Shown: positions 1 through 8,008 of the stretch, piece by piece | Numbering within the stretch: the stretch's first letter is position 1 | How the letters are laid out: each line of letters begins with the position of its first letter | Source: Paludibacter sp. | Lineage (GTDB): Bacteria; Bacteroidota; Bacteroidia; Bacteroidales; Paludibacteraceae | Direction: 5' to 3' | Assembly: GCA_028692715.1 (NCBI GenBank) | Contig: JAQUWU010000003.1 | Location: 62,001-126,000 of the forward strand | DNA length: 64,000 nucleotides | Translations under genes and position numbers: made by a program | Notes under the pieces: model-generated | Database searches by the model: none | The model's input: the letters and a program-made list of their open reading frames with translations, nothing else | Told to the model about the DNA's origin: nothing

Positions 1-25
1 TTTTTAAAATTAATATTTATAAAAT

Positions 26-523
26 TTATTTTGCACTTACTTTCTTTAGCAATACATCGTTAATTGCTTGTTTGAAAGTTTCTTTTGGTAATGCGCCTTG
101 TGCCATCTGAGGAGCTTCTCCCATTGGGCAAAACAAAATAGTTGGAATGCTGCGGATACCAAATGCACCTGCTAATTCTTGCTCTTCTTCAGTGTTTACT
201 TTGTAAATATAGATTTCGCCACTATATTCTTTAGCTAGTTCTTCAAGAATTGGTGCAATCGATTTACATGGTTGACACCAGTCAGCATAAAAATCAATAA
301 TACAAGGTTTGTCACCTAAATATTTCCACTCGGTTGGATTTGCTTCGAAATTAGCAACTTTCGATAAAAATTCTGCTTTGGTTAAATGAATTGGAGTCAT
401 AATTTTTTCTTTTGAATTGTTATTTGTTTCTGTTTTAATTTCTTTATTATTTTCTTTTGTAGTACCTGCACAAGCAGATAAAGTAGTAGCCAGTAATAGG
501 CTTGCAAAAATGATTTTCTTCAT
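26..523 (-). CDS. Thioredoxin-like lipoprotein
   Basis: A 165-residue exported thiol-disulfide protein. Residues 1-18 are a lipoprotein signal peptide with a lipobox ending at Cys18, so the protein should be anchored to a membrane outside the cytoplasm. A low-complexity Lys/Asn/Glu linker (about 22-42) leads into a thioredoxin fold with the active site WCQPC at 82-86 (Gln in place of the usual Gly) and the cis-proline loop (SIPT) near 127. It is the last gene of a four-gene minus-strand cassette with the HMA-like and small Cys-containing membrane proteins upstream, 69 bases after the previous gene. I infer that it reduces or exchanges thiols for those partners. Family assignment is firm; the substrate is unknown. 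Confidence 0.9.
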   Translation of the reverse strand: MKKIIFASLLLATTLSACAGTTKENNKEIKTETNNNSKEKIMTPIHLTKAEFLSKVANFEANPTEWKYLGDKPCIIDFYADWCQPCKSIAPILEELAKEYSGEIYIYKVNTEEEQELAGAFGIRSIPTILFCPMGEAPQMAQGALPKETFKQAINDVLLKKVSAK

Positions 524-592
524 TGGATCTGTTGTTTATTAATATTATTTTTTTTTACTTTCAAACTTTATAAACTTTATGAATTTAAGCTC

Positions 593-856
593 TTACAATG
601 CACATCCCCAGATAGATGGTTCATCGTAATCAATGGAGTTTCTTTCATCTTCTTGTTTGAGCTCGGTATAACCTAACTCTAAAAGATGGGTTGCTAATTG
701 TGCTCTGTTTACTTCATCTGTATGCGAAACCTCCACTATTCCTTTTATCTGATCTACTTCTGCCCCAAACACTCCTTGTAAAGTTCCAAGACTTTTCAGG
801 GTTTTATTGGTACAGGTCATACAATCGGATTTTGAGATAAAAAATGTACTATACAT
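593..856 (-). CDS. HMA-like small metal-binding protein
   Basis: An 87-residue protein with the layout of a heavy-metal-associated (HMA, ferredoxin-like) domain: a first strand, then Cys12-Met-Thr-Cys15, a helix, a glycine-containing turn and strands with the spacing of CopZ-like chaperones. The usual M-x-C-x-x-C is altered to S-D-C-M-T-C. A C-terminal tail of about 20 residues ends in Trp-Gly-Cys-Ala-Leu, adding a third cysteine. No signal peptide is visible, so it should be cytoplasmic. It lies 6 bases after the upstream membrane protein gene. A role in carrying a thiophilic metal, or in persulfide or thiol chemistry, is inference from the CxxC and the ArsR-controlled neighbours. Confidence 0.72.
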   Translation of the reverse strand: MYSTFFISKSDCMTCTNKTLKSLGTLQGVFGAEVDQIKGIVEVSHTDEVNRAQLATHLLELGYTELKQEDERNSIDYDEPSIWGCAL

Positions 857-862
857 CTATTT

Positions 863-1105
863 TTATTTTTCGGGTTTGTATTCTTTTACTTTAACGATAG
901 TTTTTTGTCCTTTTGTTGTTGGCGTCGAACAACTGCCACCGGGACAACTAATATTGAAAATAGCTTGAGCACCTAAAAATATTGCTCCCATAAGGTATAT
1001 ATTTTCTTTGCTTGTGAAATACCCAATTCCCAGTGCTACTGCAAGAACGATCCTAACAATGCGGGATAAATCCCAACCTGAGAAATAATTTTTAATTCGT
1101 TCCAT
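863..1105 (-). CDS. Small membrane protein, DUF2892/YgaP-like
   Basis: About 80 residues. Two hydrophobic segments (roughly residues 14-30 and 35-52) resemble the membrane part of DUF2892/YgaP proteins, followed by a short cysteine motif CPGGSC and a basic tail. I chose the ATG at 1105 rather than the upstream one at 1132, because the N-terminus MERIKNYF fits the family and reduces the overlap with the preceding gene to 14 bases. DUF2892 modules elsewhere accompany rhodanese domains and sulfur chemistry. Here the module stands alone between DUF6132 and HMA-like genes, in an apparently ArsR-controlled cassette. Its biochemical role is unknown. Confidence 0.7.
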   Translation of the reverse strand: MERIKNYFSGWDLSRIVRIVLAVALGIGYFTSKENIYLMGAIFLGAQAIFNISCPGGSCSTPTTKGQKTIVKVKEYKPEK

Positions 1106-1301
1106 GTTTTTCTTTCTTTTTGAACATATCAAATAATAAATATCCTAATACAGCACCATAAATTATACTAATATAGGGATTTGATGTAATTGGACAAGTA
1201 CCACTGGTGCATCCCACAAAATAATAATAGGCAAAGCCGGATAATGCTCCCACAGGTAAACCGATTATTTTCAAAATGTGTTTTTTTATAAATTCTTTCA
1301 T
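1092..1301 (-). CDS. DUF6132-like small membrane protein
   Basis: A 69-residue protein with two transmembrane segments separated by a cysteine-containing loop (GCTSGTCPIT near residues 30-39) and a lysine-rich C-terminus. The pattern matches the small Bacteroidota family DUF6132, whose function I do not know. It is the first gene of the minus-strand cassette. A palindromic site at 1320-1343 lies 19 bases upstream of its start codon and resembles the operator in front of the regulator gene at 1358-1654, so ArsR control is likely. The Cys-x4-Cys loop could bind metal or react with thiols outside the membrane (inference). Confidence 0.7.
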   Translation of the reverse strand: MKEFIKKHILKIIGLPVGALSGFAYYYFVGCTSGTCPITSNPYISIIYGAVLGYLLFDMFKKKEKHGTN

Positions 1302-1319
1302 TTAAATTCTTTTTAATGT

Positions 1320-1343
1320 ATATATAAACATGTATTCATATTA
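1320..1343. promoter_or_regulatory. Probable ArsR-family operator before the cassette
   Basis: An imperfect inverted repeat, ATATATAAA - 6 bases - TTCATATTA. It matches 20 of 24 positions of the perfect inverted repeat in front of the arsR-like gene (1673-1696). It sits just upstream of the first cassette gene, which starts at 1301. Confidence 0.65.
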
Positions 1344-1357
1344 TAGCAAAATAAAAA

Positions 1358-1654
1358 TTATACACAGTTACAGGTTTGGATACAATCAATTATCTGTACA
1401 ATTTGCTTATTCTTGAGTGAATAGTAACAGTTTTTCCCATCGCGACGACAATTCAGAATTCCTTTTGCTCTCATGTCGGTGAGATGATGTGAAAGCAAAG
1501 ACTGCTCACATTGTAATTTCTCACCTATTTGGGAAACATTTAATTCTTCTTGTTCAGCCAATAGTGAGATTACACATAATCGTGTTCCATTGGATATTGC
1601 CTTTAAAGTATAAGCAGCTTCATCCATTATATTTATATCAGGTTTTAAAATCAT
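1358..1654 (-). CDS. ArsR/SmtB-family transcriptional regulator
   Basis: A 98-residue winged-helix repressor-type regulator. Start chosen at 1654 (MILKPDINIMDEAAY), because an upstream extension would read through the operator palindrome at 1673-1696. The recognition helix region (SQIGEKLQCEQSLLSHHL, about 41-58) and the wing (CRRDGKNCYYSL, about 69-80) are clear. The protein has seven cysteines, at 27, 49, 69, 76, 91, 95 and 97. The cluster C91/C95/C97 at the C-terminus could bind a soft metal or sense sulfane sulfur, but the classical ELCVCDL metal motif of ArsR is absent. It is predicted to repress itself and the downstream cassette through the two matching palindromes. The inducer is unknown. 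Confidence 0.88.
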   Translation of the reverse strand: MILKPDINIMDEAAYTLKAISNGTRLCVISLLAEQEELNVSQIGEKLQCEQSLLSHHLTDMRAKGILNCRRDGKNCYYSLKNKQIVQIIDCIQTCNCV

Positions 1655-1672
1655 GGTTAAATGTTTCTGCAA

Positions 1673-1696
1673 ATATATGAACATATATTCATATAT
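1673..1696. promoter_or_regulatory. Probable ArsR-family autoregulatory operator
   Basis: A perfect 9-bp inverted repeat, ATATATGAA - CATATA - TTCATATAT, 18 bases upstream of the regulator start codon. Arm length and spacing suit an ArsR/SmtB dimer. The second site at 1320-1343 has 20 of 24 bases the same. Confidence 0.7.
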
Positions 1697-2103
1697 ACAA
1701 AATATTTTAGCATTATTTAATAAAAATAGTTTCAAATTAAATGATATTTTTCTGCTTATTCAGTTATGTCATTGAACAACAAATAGATAAATCAAACGGT
1801 CAAGATGCGATATTTTTTTTTGCCTTAATACACTTCCGTTAATTCGACTAACTGACGCAAAGTAGCAATCAACTATAACTATCCGAACATAAATAATAAA
1901 TACAAATACATGATCATTTATTAAAACACACCCAATGCAAAATGAAAATTCAACAATTTTCTACCGTTTTTCGGAATGTCCCATCTGCTATTTTTGGGAT
2001 TTGATAGAAACAAAATATTTTATAACAATTCATTGAAAAAGATAGCTGAAAAAAAAACAATTAGTTTCCTCCCATTTTTAATAGCTATTTTTAAAGAAAA
2101 AAG
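1697..2103. other. Intergenic region between arsR-like gene and aroB
   Basis: About 400 bases of AT-rich sequence between divergent genes. I find no open reading frame with coding character, no RNA gene and no strong hairpin. The regulator promoter should lie at its left end; the aroB promoter follows at 2104. Confidence 0.6.
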
Positions 2104-2111
2104 TATCTTTG
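2104..2111 (+). promoter_or_regulatory. Bacteroidota -7 box for aroB
   Basis: TATCTTTG matches the Bacteroidota consensus TAnnTTTG and lies 18 bases before the aroB start codon. Confidence 0.65.
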
Positions 2112-2129
2112 TAAGCTAATTTACAAACA

Positions 2130-3182
2130 ATGAATCATTCGGTTACAAAAATATGCGAGGATTTTATCCCCGAACTAAATCAGGCAATAGGAGAACAATC
2201 AGCTGAAAGTATTTTCATATTGACGGATGATAATACTCGTAACTTCTGTCTACCAATTGTGCTACAATCGGATAAGTTAAAAGGAAGCCACATTATAACG
2301 ATAAAAAGTGGCGATGAAAATAAAGGGATTGATTCGGCTGTAGAAATATGGAAATACCTGAGTGAAAATGGTGCAACCCGTAAATCGTTACTAATAAGTC
2401 TCGGTGGTGGAATGATTACCGATATTGGCGGTTTTACGGCTTCTACTTTTAAACGCGGGATGCGCAATATTAATATTTCAACAACTCTCTTAGGAGCTGT
2501 AGATGCAGCAACAGGAGGTAAAACGGGAGTGAATTTTCTAGGTCTGAAAAACGAAATTGGAGTTTTTGCCCCTGCTGAAACAGTATTGATAAATATTGAT
2601 TTTTTCAAAACATTGGATCAGGCAAATATGCTTTCAGGTTTCTCCGAAATGGTGAAACATGCATTAATTTTCTCAACCGAAGAATGGGAAAAAGTAATGA
2701 AATTCAATTTGAATAATATTGATTTAGACAGCTTGAAAGTATTACTTCGAAAAAGTATTCAGATTAAAGAACTAATAGTTGAACAGGATCCATACGAAGC
2801 AAGTATTCGAAAAGCATTGAATTTAGGTCACACTTTCGGACATGCATTTGAAAGTTTATCGTATAAAATAAATCAACCCGCTTTACATGGTTATGCAGTT
2901 ATGTGGGGGCTGTTGTGCGAATTATATCTATCGCACATGAAACTAAATTTTCCAAAAGAAGAATTGCTTCGTTTGAAGTATTTGGCGAAAGATTATTATG
3001 GAAAGCTGGAATTTCATTGTCAGCAATACGATACACTTTTTGAACTAATGACGCATGATAAGAAGAACGATTCTAAAGAAATTAATTTCACTTTACTTTC
3101 CGGTATTGGAGAAATAAAAATCAACCAAACAGCAACAAAAGAGGAAATCTTCGAATGTTTTGACTGGTTTAGAGAAGGATAA
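2130..3182 (+). CDS. aroB: 3-dehydroquinate synthase
   Basis: A 350-residue enzyme of the shikimate pathway that turns DAHP into 3-dehydroquinate in the cytoplasm, using NAD and a divalent metal. The NAD-binding glycine-rich segment (LGGGMITDIGGF near 91-102), the conserved RG-to-GGKTG block (about 110-140), the metal-ligand region E-M-V-K-H-A (about 173-178) and the LNLGHTFGHAFE histidines (about 230-241) are all present. Length is normal for the family. A -7 box lies just upstream. A small CoA-binding gene follows 22 bases after the stop and is probably co-transcribed. Confidence 0.95.
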   Translation: MNHSVTKICEDFIPELNQAIGEQSAESIFILTDDNTRNFCLPIVLQSDKLKGSHIITIKSGDENKGIDSAVEIWKYLSENGATRKSLLISLGGGMITDIGGFTASTFKRGMRNINISTTLLGAVDAATGGKTGVNFLGLKNEIGVFAPAETVLINIDFFKTLDQANMLSGFSEMVKHALIFSTEEWEKVMKFNLNNIDLDSLKVLLRKSIQIKELIVEQDPYEASIRKALNLGHTFGHAFESLSYKINQPALHGYAVMWGLLCELYLSHMKLNFPKEELLRLKYLAKDYYGKLEFHCQQYDTLFELMTHDKKNDSKEINFTLLSGIGEIKINQTATKEEIFECFDWFREG

Positions 3183-3204
3183 ATACATTTACAAATTACA
3201 TTGT

Positions 3205-3564
3205 ATGAAAAAAACATTAATTATAGGAGCTAGCAATAATCCTGAGAGATATGCATACAAAGCTGCAGAAAGATTATTGTCACATGGTCACGAAATTGAA
3301 TTATTAGGACTTCGTCCGGTTGAAGTTTTTGGAAAAACAGTAGATACTGAGAAAAAACAATACGCCGGAATTGATACTGTTACTTTATATGTTGGACCAA
3401 AAAATCAACCTGAATATTATGAGTATGTGTTGGCATTAAAACCAAAAAGAGTGGTCTTTAATCCGGGAACAGAGAACGAAGAGTTTGAAAACTTGCTGAT
3501 AAAAAACGGTATTGAAGCTGAAGAAGCTTGCACCTTGGTTTTATTAGGAACAGGGCAATATTAG
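3205..3564 (+). CDS. CoA-binding domain protein (YccU-like)
   Basis: A 119-residue single-domain Rossmann-type protein of the CoA_binding_2 family. It opens with MKKTLIIGASNNPERYAYKA, where the glycine-containing nucleotide loop follows the first strand, and has the family's FNPGTENEEF block near 92-101. The start at 3205 follows the upstream aroB stop by 22 bases; an in-frame earlier start would overlap aroB and lengthen the protein beyond the family norm. Proteins of this type bind CoA or a similar nucleotide, but the physiological role is not settled. Cytoplasmic. Confidence 0.85.
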   Translation: MKKTLIIGASNNPERYAYKAAERLLSHGHEIELLGLRPVEVFGKTVDTEKKQYAGIDTVTLYVGPKNQPEYYEYVLALKPKRVVFNPGTENEEFENLLIKNGIEAEEACTLVLLGTGQY

Positions 3565-3569
3565 TTAAT

Positions 3570-3690
3570 GGGGTAATGTGGTGATGTGATAATGTTGTGA
3601 TGTGATGATATGATGATATGATAATGTGGTGATGTGATAATGTGATGATGTGATGATATGATAATGTGGTGATGTGATAATATGCTGATT
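3570..3690. repeat. Degenerate GTGAT/GATAAT simple repeat
   Basis: About 120 bases of degenerate tandem repeats built from short units such as GTGATGTGAT and GATAATGTG. It fills the gap between the CoA-binding gene and dapB. A short related stretch follows ilvE at 7834-7861. No open reading frame crosses it. Its variable unit order argues against a CRISPR array. Confidence 0.8.
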
Positions 3691-3728
3691 TTTACATTAA
3701 TCAATTAACGAATAAGGAATAAACGAAT

Positions 3729-4445
3729 ATGAAAATAGCATTAATAGGATATGGAAAAATGGGTAAAACCATTGAGCGAATTGCGTTAGGACGTGGACAC
3801 AAGATTGTGTCGGTGATTGATGTGGACAATTTAGATGACTTCGATTCGGAAGCTTTTAAAAGTGCAGATGTTGCCATCGAATTTACGGTTCCACAAGTTG
3901 CAGTTTCAAATATTAAGCGTGCATTTAAATCGAATGTTCCCATTGTTTGTGGTACGACCGGTTGGACTGAAGCTTTGCCTGAACTAAAAAAAATAATTGA
4001 AACAGAAGGAAAAACCTTATTCTGGTCATCTAATTTTAGTTTAGGAGTGAATATCTTTATGGCGGTAAATAAGTATTTAGCCGGCATTATGAATCAGTTC
4101 CCAAATTACAACGTGGAAATGACAGAAGTTCATCATACTCAGAAACTTGATGCTCCAAGTGGAACGGCTATTACTTTAGCAGAAGGTATTCTGGAAAAAT
4201 TAGACAGAAAAGATAGCTGGACAAAAGAAATAGAAACCAAGCCTAACGAAATGGCAATAAAATCAATTCGTGAAGGACAGGTTCCTGGAATTCATACTAT
4301 CCGCTACGAATCGGAAGTTGATTCTATTGAAATTACGCACGATGCAAAAAGTCGTGAAGGTTTTGCTCTTGGAGCAGTTGTAGCTGCCGAATTTACTGCA
4401 GGCAAAAAGGGACTCTTAGGGATGAATGATTTATTTAATTTTTAA
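3729..4445 (+). CDS. dapB: 4-hydroxy-tetrahydrodipicolinate reductase
   Basis: A 238-residue enzyme of lysine and diaminopimelate synthesis, reducing 4-hydroxy-tetrahydrodipicolinate with NAD(P)H. The N-terminal dinucleotide loop is IGYGKMGKTIE (about 5-15). The segment VCGTTGW lies near 75-81. The substrate-site block EVHHTQKLDAPSGTA (about 134-148) carries the catalytic His pair and Lys. The protein is shorter than the E. coli enzyme, as is usual in Bacteroidota. Diaminopimelate feeds peptidoglycan. The gene sits just upstream of lepB, a neighbourhood common in this phylum. Confidence 0.95.
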   Translation: MKIALIGYGKMGKTIERIALGRGHKIVSVIDVDNLDDFDSEAFKSADVAIEFTVPQVAVSNIKRAFKSNVPIVCGTTGWTEALPELKKIIETEGKTLFWSSNFSLGVNIFMAVNKYLAGIMNQFPNYNVEMTEVHHTQKLDAPSGTAITLAEGILEKLDRKDSWTKEIETKPNEMAIKSIREGQVPGIHTIRYESEVDSIEITHDAKSREGFALGAVVAAEFTAGKKGLLGMNDLFNF

Positions 4446-4509
4446 ATTATTTGCGCCAAACAAAAGGTTTAAACTTTTAAAGATTATAAAAATACACAAT
4501 AATACAAAA

Positions 4510-4540
4510 TTTCAGTACTATGTATTACACAGTACTGAAA
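4510..4540. promoter_or_regulatory. Perfect inverted repeat before lepB
   Basis: A 10-bp perfect inverted repeat, TTTCAGTACT - 11 bases - AGTACTGAAA, ends 7 bases before the putative lepB -7 box at 4548. There is no following T-run, so a protein-binding site is more likely than a terminator. Confidence 0.5.
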
Positions 4541-4547
4541 TGATTGT

Positions 4548-4555
4548 TATTTTTG
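4548..4555 (+). promoter_or_regulatory. Bacteroidota -7 box for lepB
   Basis: TATTTTTG fits TAnnTTTG and lies about 90 bases upstream of the lepB start, implying a moderately long leader. Confidence 0.5.
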
Positions 4556-4644
4556 CAAAAAGAAATCAAACTCAGTGTTGGAATTTCTGAATGGCAATTT
4601 GAGTAAAATTATTTTTTGCAACAAACACTTGAAAAACAACAAAA

Positions 4645-6045
4645 ATGGAGAACGAAAAACAAACTTCCCGATTCAATCAACCACTAAAACAATGGATAAA
4701 AGCTTTTGTATGGTGCATTATTTATATATTATTTATCGTTTGGGTTGGAACTTATTGGTGGTTAATACTTTTACCTTTTGTTTTTGATACATTTATCACG
4801 CATTTTATTCCCTGGACATGGTGGAAAAAATCCGAAAACAAAGCTTTACTCTCAATTATGAGCTGGGTAGATGCCATTGTTTTTGCATTAGTGGCTGTAT
4901 ATTTTATCAACACTTTTTTGTTTCAAAACTATCAAATTCCAAGTTCCTCCTTAGAGAAAAGTTTGTTGGTTGGTGATTTTCTTTTTGTGAGTAAAGCTAG
5001 TTATGGACCAAGAGTTCCAAATACACCTTTGTCGTTTCCGTTGGTACAACACACTTTTCCCGTAATTAGCACAAAATCTTTTCTCCAAAACCCTCAATGG
5101 GAATATAAACGTTTGAAAGGATTTGATTCGATTAAACGCAATGACATTGTAGTTTTTAACTTCCCAGCTGGTGATACAGTGGCTGTAAAGCAACAAAATC
5201 CCGATTATTATACATTATGTCATATTTATGGAAGAGATGCAGTAAATAATAACAAATCGGAATTTGGTGACATAGTATATCGTCCGGTTGACAGACGCGA
5301 AAACTACGTAAAACGCTGTGTAGCCATTGCGGGTGACTGGATGGAAATTAAAAATAATCAGGTGATAATAAACGGCGTAAATCAGGTAAAAATTCCGGGT
5401 ACACAGTTTAATTATTTCATACAAACAGATGGTACAAGAATAACTGGTGAATTATTCGATAAATTAGACATAAGCGTTGATGACATTAAATTACTGAACA
5501 ACGATGAAAATGCCGATTTAATAGCCTATTTTGGTCTGGACAGATCGCTACCTGTATATCATTTCCCAATGACTGATGAAGTTTTATCTAAACTTAAGAA
5601 AGTTTCAGGTGTTACAAGAATAATTATTGAACCGGATTTGTTTAATGGTGAAGTATTCCCATTGGGTGGTGGTAAAAAATGGACTCGTGATAATTACGGA
5701 CCTATCTGGGTTCCTAAAAAGGGAGCAAGATTAGCTTTAAATTCATATAATTTACCTATTTACGAACGAATTATAAAAGTGTACGAACACAATAAACTGG
5801 AAGTAAAGAATGGTGAATTCTATATAAATGATAAACTGACAAAAACCTATACTTTTAAAATGGATTACTATTGGATGATGGGTGATAATCGTCATAATTC
5901 TGCCGATTCACGATATTGGGGCTTTGTTCCCGAAGATCATGTGGTTGGTCGTCCGGTATTGGTTTGGTTATCGTTGGATAAAGATAAAGGTTGGTTTAAC
6001 GGAAAAATTCGCTTCAACCGTTTCTTTAAAAATGCAGAAAAATAA
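4645..6045 (+). CDS. lepB: Signal peptidase I
   Basis: A 466-residue inner-membrane serine protease that cleaves signal peptides of exported proteins. Hydrophobic segments lie near residues 20-50 and 75-95. The nucleophile region reads IPSSSLEKSLLVGD (about 104-117), the general-base lysine is in NYVKRCVAIAGD (about 213-224), and the conserved box MMGDNRHNSADSRYWG comes near 410-425. It is much longer than E. coli LepB because of an insert of roughly 130 residues between the lysine box and the GDNR box, a normal feature of Bacteroidales LepB. A WbqC-like gene follows. Confidence 0.93.
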   Translation: MENEKQTSRFNQPLKQWIKAFVWCIIYILFIVWVGTYWWLILLPFVFDTFITHFIPWTWWKKSENKALLSIMSWVDAIVFALVAVYFINTFLFQNYQIPSSSLEKSLLVGDFLFVSKASYGPRVPNTPLSFPLVQHTFPVISTKSFLQNPQWEYKRLKGFDSIKRNDIVVFNFPAGDTVAVKQQNPDYYTLCHIYGRDAVNNNKSEFGDIVYRPVDRRENYVKRCVAIAGDWMEIKNNQVIINGVNQVKIPGTQFNYFIQTDGTRITGELFDKLDISVDDIKLLNNDENADLIAYFGLDRSLPVYHFPMTDEVLSKLKKVSGVTRIIIEPDLFNGEVFPLGGGKKWTRDNYGPIWVPKKGARLALNSYNLPIYERIIKVYEHNKLEVKNGEFYINDKLTKTYTFKMDYYWMMGDNRHNSADSRYWGFVPEDHVVGRPVLVWLSLDKDKGWFNGKIRFNRFFKNAEK

Positions 6046-6123
6046 GATTAGTATTGAATCCCAGAAAGAGAACTTTAAGGGAAGAAAAGAACAATCTTAA
6101 TAAAAAAATAAAGTTACGTTATA

Positions 6124-6774
6124 ATGTTGCAACTGCAAAAGCCTCCTTTCGGGGGTTGGAAGTCAATTTGTTTGTCAACAGCTTATTTAGCACCTGTAGA
6201 GTATTTTTCGGCAATTGCAAAAGCAGATACAATTTTACTTGAAAACTGCGATTATTATGTAAAGCAAACCTATCGGAACAGATGTCATATTGCAGCGGCA
6301 AATGGAGTTATGGCTCTGAGTATTCCTGTGGAAAAAGCTGGTTCAGAAAAAATTTTTTCACGAGATGTCCGCATTTCGGAACATAGTGACTGGCAAAATC
6401 ATCATTGGCGTTCAATAGAATCTGCCTATAACTCGAGCCCTTTTTTTGAGTTTTATAAAGATGATTTGATAGCATTTTACGAAAAAAAATGGAATTTTCT
6501 TTGGGATTTTAATTGGGAAATCCAGCAAAAAATACTGGAGTTACTTGAATTCGAGAAAGAAATTCAATTAACTACATCATATAAAAATAAAACTGATATT
6601 GACATACTTGATTTAAGAGAAAGTATTCATCCTAAAAAAACCAACATAAATGCTCAAAGGAAACCTTATTATCAGGTGTTTGAACAAAAATTAGGATTTA
6701 AATCAAATTTAAGTATAATAGATTTGCTTTTTAATATGGGAAATGAAAGTCAATTGATAATTAGTGATTTATAA
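6124..6774 (+). CDS. WbqC-like family protein
   Basis: A 216-residue protein of the WbqC family. The family signature is visible in STAYLAPVEYFSAIAKAD (about 19-36) and the following N-C-D-Y-Y-V-K-Q-T-Y-R-N-R block. Family members occur in polysaccharide loci of some bacteria and next to lepB in Bacteroidota; the reaction is not known. No signal peptide is seen. It begins 78 bases after lepB and may be in the same transcript. The first 18 residues before STAYL are poorly conserved, so a slightly later start cannot be excluded. Confidence 0.8.
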   Translation: MLQLQKPPFGGWKSICLSTAYLAPVEYFSAIAKADTILLENCDYYVKQTYRNRCHIAAANGVMALSIPVEKAGSEKIFSRDVRISEHSDWQNHHWRSIESAYNSSPFFEFYKDDLIAFYEKKWNFLWDFNWEIQQKILELLEFEKEIQLTTSYKNKTDIDILDLRESIHPKKTNINAQRKPYYQVFEQKLGFKSNLSIIDLLFNMGNESQLIISDL

Positions 6775-6813
6775 CGATTAATTAAAAACATAAAAATTCG
6801 ATATTATTTAATT

Positions 6814-7833
6814 ATGGAAAATATAGATTGGAGTAATTTGGGGTTCGGCTATATGAAAGCCGATTATAATATCCGTTGCAAATTCAGTAACGGTGCGTGG
6901 GGAGAACTGGAAGTTCATGATAATGAGTACTTGAGTATGCATATCTCGGCAACTGCATTGCATTATGGTCAGGAATCGTTCGAGGGGCTTAAAGCTTTTC
7001 GTGGAAAAGATGGGAAAATACGTATTTTTCGCATGAAGGACAATGCGTTACGTATGCAGGATTCCAGTGTGGGAACATTGATGGCAAAAGTACCGGTGGA
7101 AATGTTCGAAGAAGCAGTATTAAAAGCGGTGAAACTGAATGAACATTATGTTCCTCCTTACGAATCAGGAGCATCATTATACATCCGTCCAGTTTTATTT
7201 GGCAGTGGTCCACAAATTGGTGTACGGCCGGCTACCGAATATATGTTTATCGTATTTGTTCTTCCCGTTGGACCGTATTTTAAAGGAGGTTTCCAAACGA
7301 CACCTTTTGTAATTATGCGCGAATACGATCGTTCCGCACCACTAGGCATGGGAAAATATAAAGTGGGTGGTAATTACGCTGCAAGTTTGGTAGCCGGTCA
7401 ACGTTCTCATGAATTGGGTTATTCCAATATATTTTATCTTGATGCAAGAGAAAAAAAATATATCGATGAATGTGGTGCTGCCAATTTCTTCGGTATTAAA
7501 AGCAATACATATGTAACGCCAAAATCATCCTCAATACTACCATCCATTACGAATAAAAGTTTGATGGTATTAGCAGAAGAAATGGGATTAACCGTAGAAA
7601 GACGAGATGTTCCAGTGGAAGAACTTTCAACATTTGATGAAGCCGGTGCATGTGGAACTGCTGCAGTAATCAGTCCTATTGAACGTATTGATGATTATGA
7701 TAAAAATATATCATACATTTTCTCAAAAGATGGTAAACCAGGGCCTATCTGTGAAAAATTGTATCATAAACTTCAGGCTATTCAGTATGGAAATGAACCT
7801 GACACACACGGTTGGGTGACGATAGTGGAATAA
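6814..7833 (+). CDS. ilvE: Branched-chain amino acid aminotransferase
   Basis: A 339-residue PLP enzyme that transfers the amino group between glutamate and branched-chain keto acids, the last step of valine, leucine and isoleucine synthesis. It is a fold-type IV aminotransferase. The motif LHYGQESFEGLKAFRG (about 49-64), the PLP lysine in MGKYKVGGNYAAS (about 178-190) and the late block DEAGACGTAAVISPIERI (about 279-296) are all present. Length matches the longer IlvE form (about 340-360). It lies 39 bases after the wbqC-like gene. No leader peptide or attenuator is evident. Confidence 0.93.
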   Translation: MENIDWSNLGFGYMKADYNIRCKFSNGAWGELEVHDNEYLSMHISATALHYGQESFEGLKAFRGKDGKIRIFRMKDNALRMQDSSVGTLMAKVPVEMFEEAVLKAVKLNEHYVPPYESGASLYIRPVLFGSGPQIGVRPATEYMFIVFVLPVGPYFKGGFQTTPFVIMREYDRSAPLGMGKYKVGGNYAASLVAGQRSHELGYSNIFYLDAREKKYIDECGAANFFGIKSNTYVTPKSSSILPSITNKSLMVLAEEMGLTVERRDVPVEELSTFDEAGACGTAAVISPIERIDDYDKNISYIFSKDGKPGPICEKLYHKLQAIQYGNEPDTHGWVTIVE

Positions 7834-7879
7834 TGTGATGATGAGATGATGTGGTGATGTGTCCCGATAGTTGTCGGGA
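7834..7879. repeat. Simple repeat plus CCCGA palindrome
   Basis: A short GTGATGATG-type simple repeat (7834-7861) runs into a perfect palindrome, TCCCGA - 6 bases - TCGGGA, at 7862-7879. Palindromes of this CCCGATAGTT type are dispersed in many Bacteroidota genomes. Confidence 0.7.
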
Positions 7880-8008
7880 GTGATAATTTAGATAATACTG
7901 TTTCGGTTTAGAATATCACTAAAATATTGTTTATCGTCTATCCATTAAAATGGAAAAATGACAATTGCTTATTATTCAAATAATTGGCTTTACTTTAAAA
8001 ACAACTGA

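Noticed and set aside
2180-2608. 142-codon minus-strand frame inside aroB
   Set aside because: It is a shadow of the clearly conserved aroB frame.
3570-3690. Possible CRISPR-like array
   Set aside because: Units are very short, degenerate and without unique spacers; there are no cas genes in the window.
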